A DNA stretch of 64,000 nt from Lelliottia wanjuensis. GTDB lineage: Bacteria > Pseudomonadota > Gammaproteobacteria > Enterobacterales > Enterobacteriaceae. The notes below the pieces were generated by a model. The model worked only from the letters and a program-made list of their open reading frames with translations, was not told the DNA's origin and did no database searches. Positions 62,589-64,000 of the stretch are shown here, one piece after another. The position numbers and the translations under genes were made by a program. Numbering within the stretch: the first letter of the stretch is position 1; each line of letters opens with the position of its first letter. The stretch lies in the NCBI RefSeq assembly GCF_030238365.1, contig NZ_JASSOT010000064.1, forward strand, positions 62,001-126,000, written 5' to 3'.

Positions 62589-64000
62589 TCAGTAATGAAC
62601 TGAGTAATCCACGTTTGCATAATCTGCGTGATGGTTATACATTTCCTCATGAGAAGAAAGCATATCTTTCAGATTAGCGGTTACTGAGTGAGTACCTAGT
62701 TCACCTAAGTCAATTTCAAACTTAATAGGCTTGTCAGTCACATCTAATTTTGTTGTAACGTTTACGCCCTGTGCAGATTGCGGTGAAATAAACTGTGCTG
62801 GATTCGTTGCACCTGTCCAGTTACCTTGCGCAAGTGGGGTATCACCAAAGAGGCTTTTAGCCCAATCTGCGCCCCTGTCAAGTGCAGAACCTTTCACGAA
62901 CAAGCCAGATGCAGAGGTTTCTTTCCCCTCATATTGAGGCTGAATGAATCTATCCCAAAAATCCCACGCCATAAGACCACCAACAGCAGCAGGAACAGCA
63001 GCAGCACCTAAGCCAGCAGCAGCACCCCCAGCAGCAGCTTCACCCGCTCCAGCAGCACCCGCACCCATACCCAGCAGTTTCTTCACGATACCTAATGAAC
63101 CGGATAGAGCACCTACACCCGCCGTAATGATTCCAAAGTCTACAGCCAATTGAGCAAGGTTTTTCAACAGTGATTGAGTTTTAGGGTCTAAGGTATCAAC
63201 CCACGCTTCGAACTTGAGCGCCCACCCGTCAACGTGCATTGCAAAGGTTCCAAGGTCACTGACATAGTTTGAGAGTGTTTCAAAGAAACCACCAATAGCT
63301 TCACCTAAACCTTCTGCTAAAGTTTGCGTATTATCCAGGACACCAGATACAGCACCAGCGAAATCACCGAACCCTTCCGTGAATCCACGTGAAATAGCTA
63401 CCTGTGAATTTTCAATACTACCATTCATTTGACCAAGTTTCACAGAGGTTAATTGAGAGATAGCAGCTAACCCGCCCTCTTTTTCAATTTGTTCCTGCAT
63501 CAACTTGTTAACTTTCGGTAGAATATCAGCAGACTTAACCAGACCGTTTTTCATATCGGCTAAAAGTTTCTGAACGCCTTTTGTACCTGCATCACCTGTA
63601 TAAGCTTGAGCAAATAACTGTTCAGAACCTGGTAACGCTTCTGCTAATTGGCCTTTTAATTCTTCACTGGAAATTGTGCCTTTAGCAGCCATTTGTTCAA
63701 AGGCTAATTGAGCGTGTTGCAACTTGTCATTATCCAGCCCCATCAAACGGCCAAATGTTGACGACGTTTTATAGAATGATTCAGATTCCTGAACGCCTAA
63801 TGAAGGTGCAGCAGAGGCAACAAATTTAGTCAGACCTGATAAAGTATCGGACATACTCAAGCCCAATTGACGCGCCATAGTGTCAGCAAATTGTTTAGCA
63901 CCTAATGCTGCATCATTTCCAGGTGTGGAGTATTTGCCAAAGACAAAGTTAGTTGCAGTGTTTGCAGCCTGGCGATTCATACCCGCTTCAAGAGAAGATT
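62589..64000 (-). CDS. Tail tape-measure protein (partial, N-terminus off window)
   Basis: The open frame runs past the window edge; 470 codons are visible, with an internal Met at 63980 that is not the start. The N-terminal part (QFADTMARQLGLSMSDTLSGLTKFV, GTISSEELKGQLAEALPGSEQLFAQAYTGD) matches the tape-measure domain that links tail assembly with length. An Ala/Gly-rich stretch and a short C-terminal domain follow. Such proteins set tail length in siphophages and myophages. Confidence 0.9.
   Translation of the reverse strand, partial: SSLEAGMNRQAANTATNFVFGKYSTPGNDAALGAKQFADTMARQLGLSMSDTLSGLTKFVASAAPSLGVQESESFYKTSSTFGRLMGLDNDKLQHAQLAFEQMAAKGTISSEELKGQLAEALPGSEQLFAQAYTGDAGTKGVQKLLADMKNGLVKSADILPKVNKLMQEQIEKEGGLAAISQLTSVKLGQMNGSIENSQVAISRGFTEGFGDFAGAVSGVLDNTQTLAEGLGEAIGGFFETLSNYVSDLGTFAMHVDGWALKFEAWVDTLDPKTQSLLKNLAQLAVDFGIITAGVGALSGSLGIVKKLLGMGAGAAGAGEAAAGGAAAGLGAAAVPAAVGGLMAWDFWDRFIQPQYEGKETSASGLFVKGSALDRGADWAKSLFGDTPLAQGNWTGATNPAQFISPQSAQGVNVTTKLDVTDKPIKFEIDLGELGTHSVTANLKDMLSSHEEMYNHHADYANVDYSVHY

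Larger units (their letters stand above)
59003..64000. mobile_element. Prophage 2, left end in qmcA
   Basis: DNA after about 59019 no longer matches qmcA and looks AT-richer, with genes on the plus strand that have no host counterpart, then a tail tape-measure gene on the minus strand. The junction probably overlaps the 59003-59019 stretch (attL). The integrase and other end are outside the window, so the type of phage cannot be fixed. Confidence 0.85.

Overview
The window is a stretch of an enterobacterial chromosome, most like the Enterobacter cloacae complex. Gene order folD-ybcJ ... cysS/ppiB-lpxH-purEK-selU ... ybbP-ybbA/tesA-ybbO-ybbN-fetB-fetA-qmcA is that of E. coli. The argU-fimYZ-fimFHDCIA block instead resembles the Salmonella fim locus. 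The genus is inferred from gene content and protein similarity recalled from memory; no search was run. Two integrated elements bracket the host segment.

Bases 1-25740 are the right part of a lambdoid prophage that continues off the left edge. Read from the edge inward on the minus strand are a DUF2213 protein, MuF-like head protein, portal, terminases TerL and TerS, small head-region genes, Rz/Rz1, a SAR-type endolysin, a dual-start holin, tRNA-Asn, a late promoter with its terminator, antiterminator Q, the nin genes (Lar, NinG, NinE, NinB), accessory genes with HNH endonucleases, a DnaC-like helicase loader, an O-like initiator with origin iterons, CII and Cro. After the C2 repressor the leftward early operon reads on the plus strand: N, small genes, Gam, RecT, Gp157, DUF1317, a Dam-type methylase, small genes, excisionase and integrase. 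The integrase abuts tRNA-Arg(TCT) (argU, called fimU in Salmonella), the attachment target. Immunity (C2/Cro and operators) is P22-type, antitermination (N, boxA/boxB) is lambda-type and Q is phage-82-type, so the prophage is a mosaic.

Bases 25741-35067 hold argU and the type 1 fimbrial locus: an EAL-domain protein, FimY, FimZ, then the convergent operon fimA-I-C-D-H-F. No invertible fimS switch or fimB/fimE recombinase is present, so control is expected to run through FimZ and FimY. An identical inverted repeat (TCCTAA-N6-TTAGGA) lies behind fimY and upstream of fimA. Bases 35374-58534 are mostly housekeeping: folD, ybcJ, a MalX-like PTS transporter with a MalI-like repressor and twin operators, an FKBP prolyl isomerase with a partner lipoprotein, cysS, ppiB, lpxH, purEK with a PurR box, selU, a MetNIQ-type ABC transporter, a porin, ybbP/ybbA, tesA, ybbO, ybbN and fetAB. 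REP-type repeats lie between several of these genes.

At about 59019 qmcA is cut after 115 native codons by a second element that runs off the right edge. It looks AT-richer than its flanks. It starts with a strongly structured 81-nt leader, then about ten small plus-strand genes, many with signal peptides or a single membrane segment and none recognised, and then a convergent tail tape-measure gene that shows it is a prophage. This cluster is the least explained part of the window.
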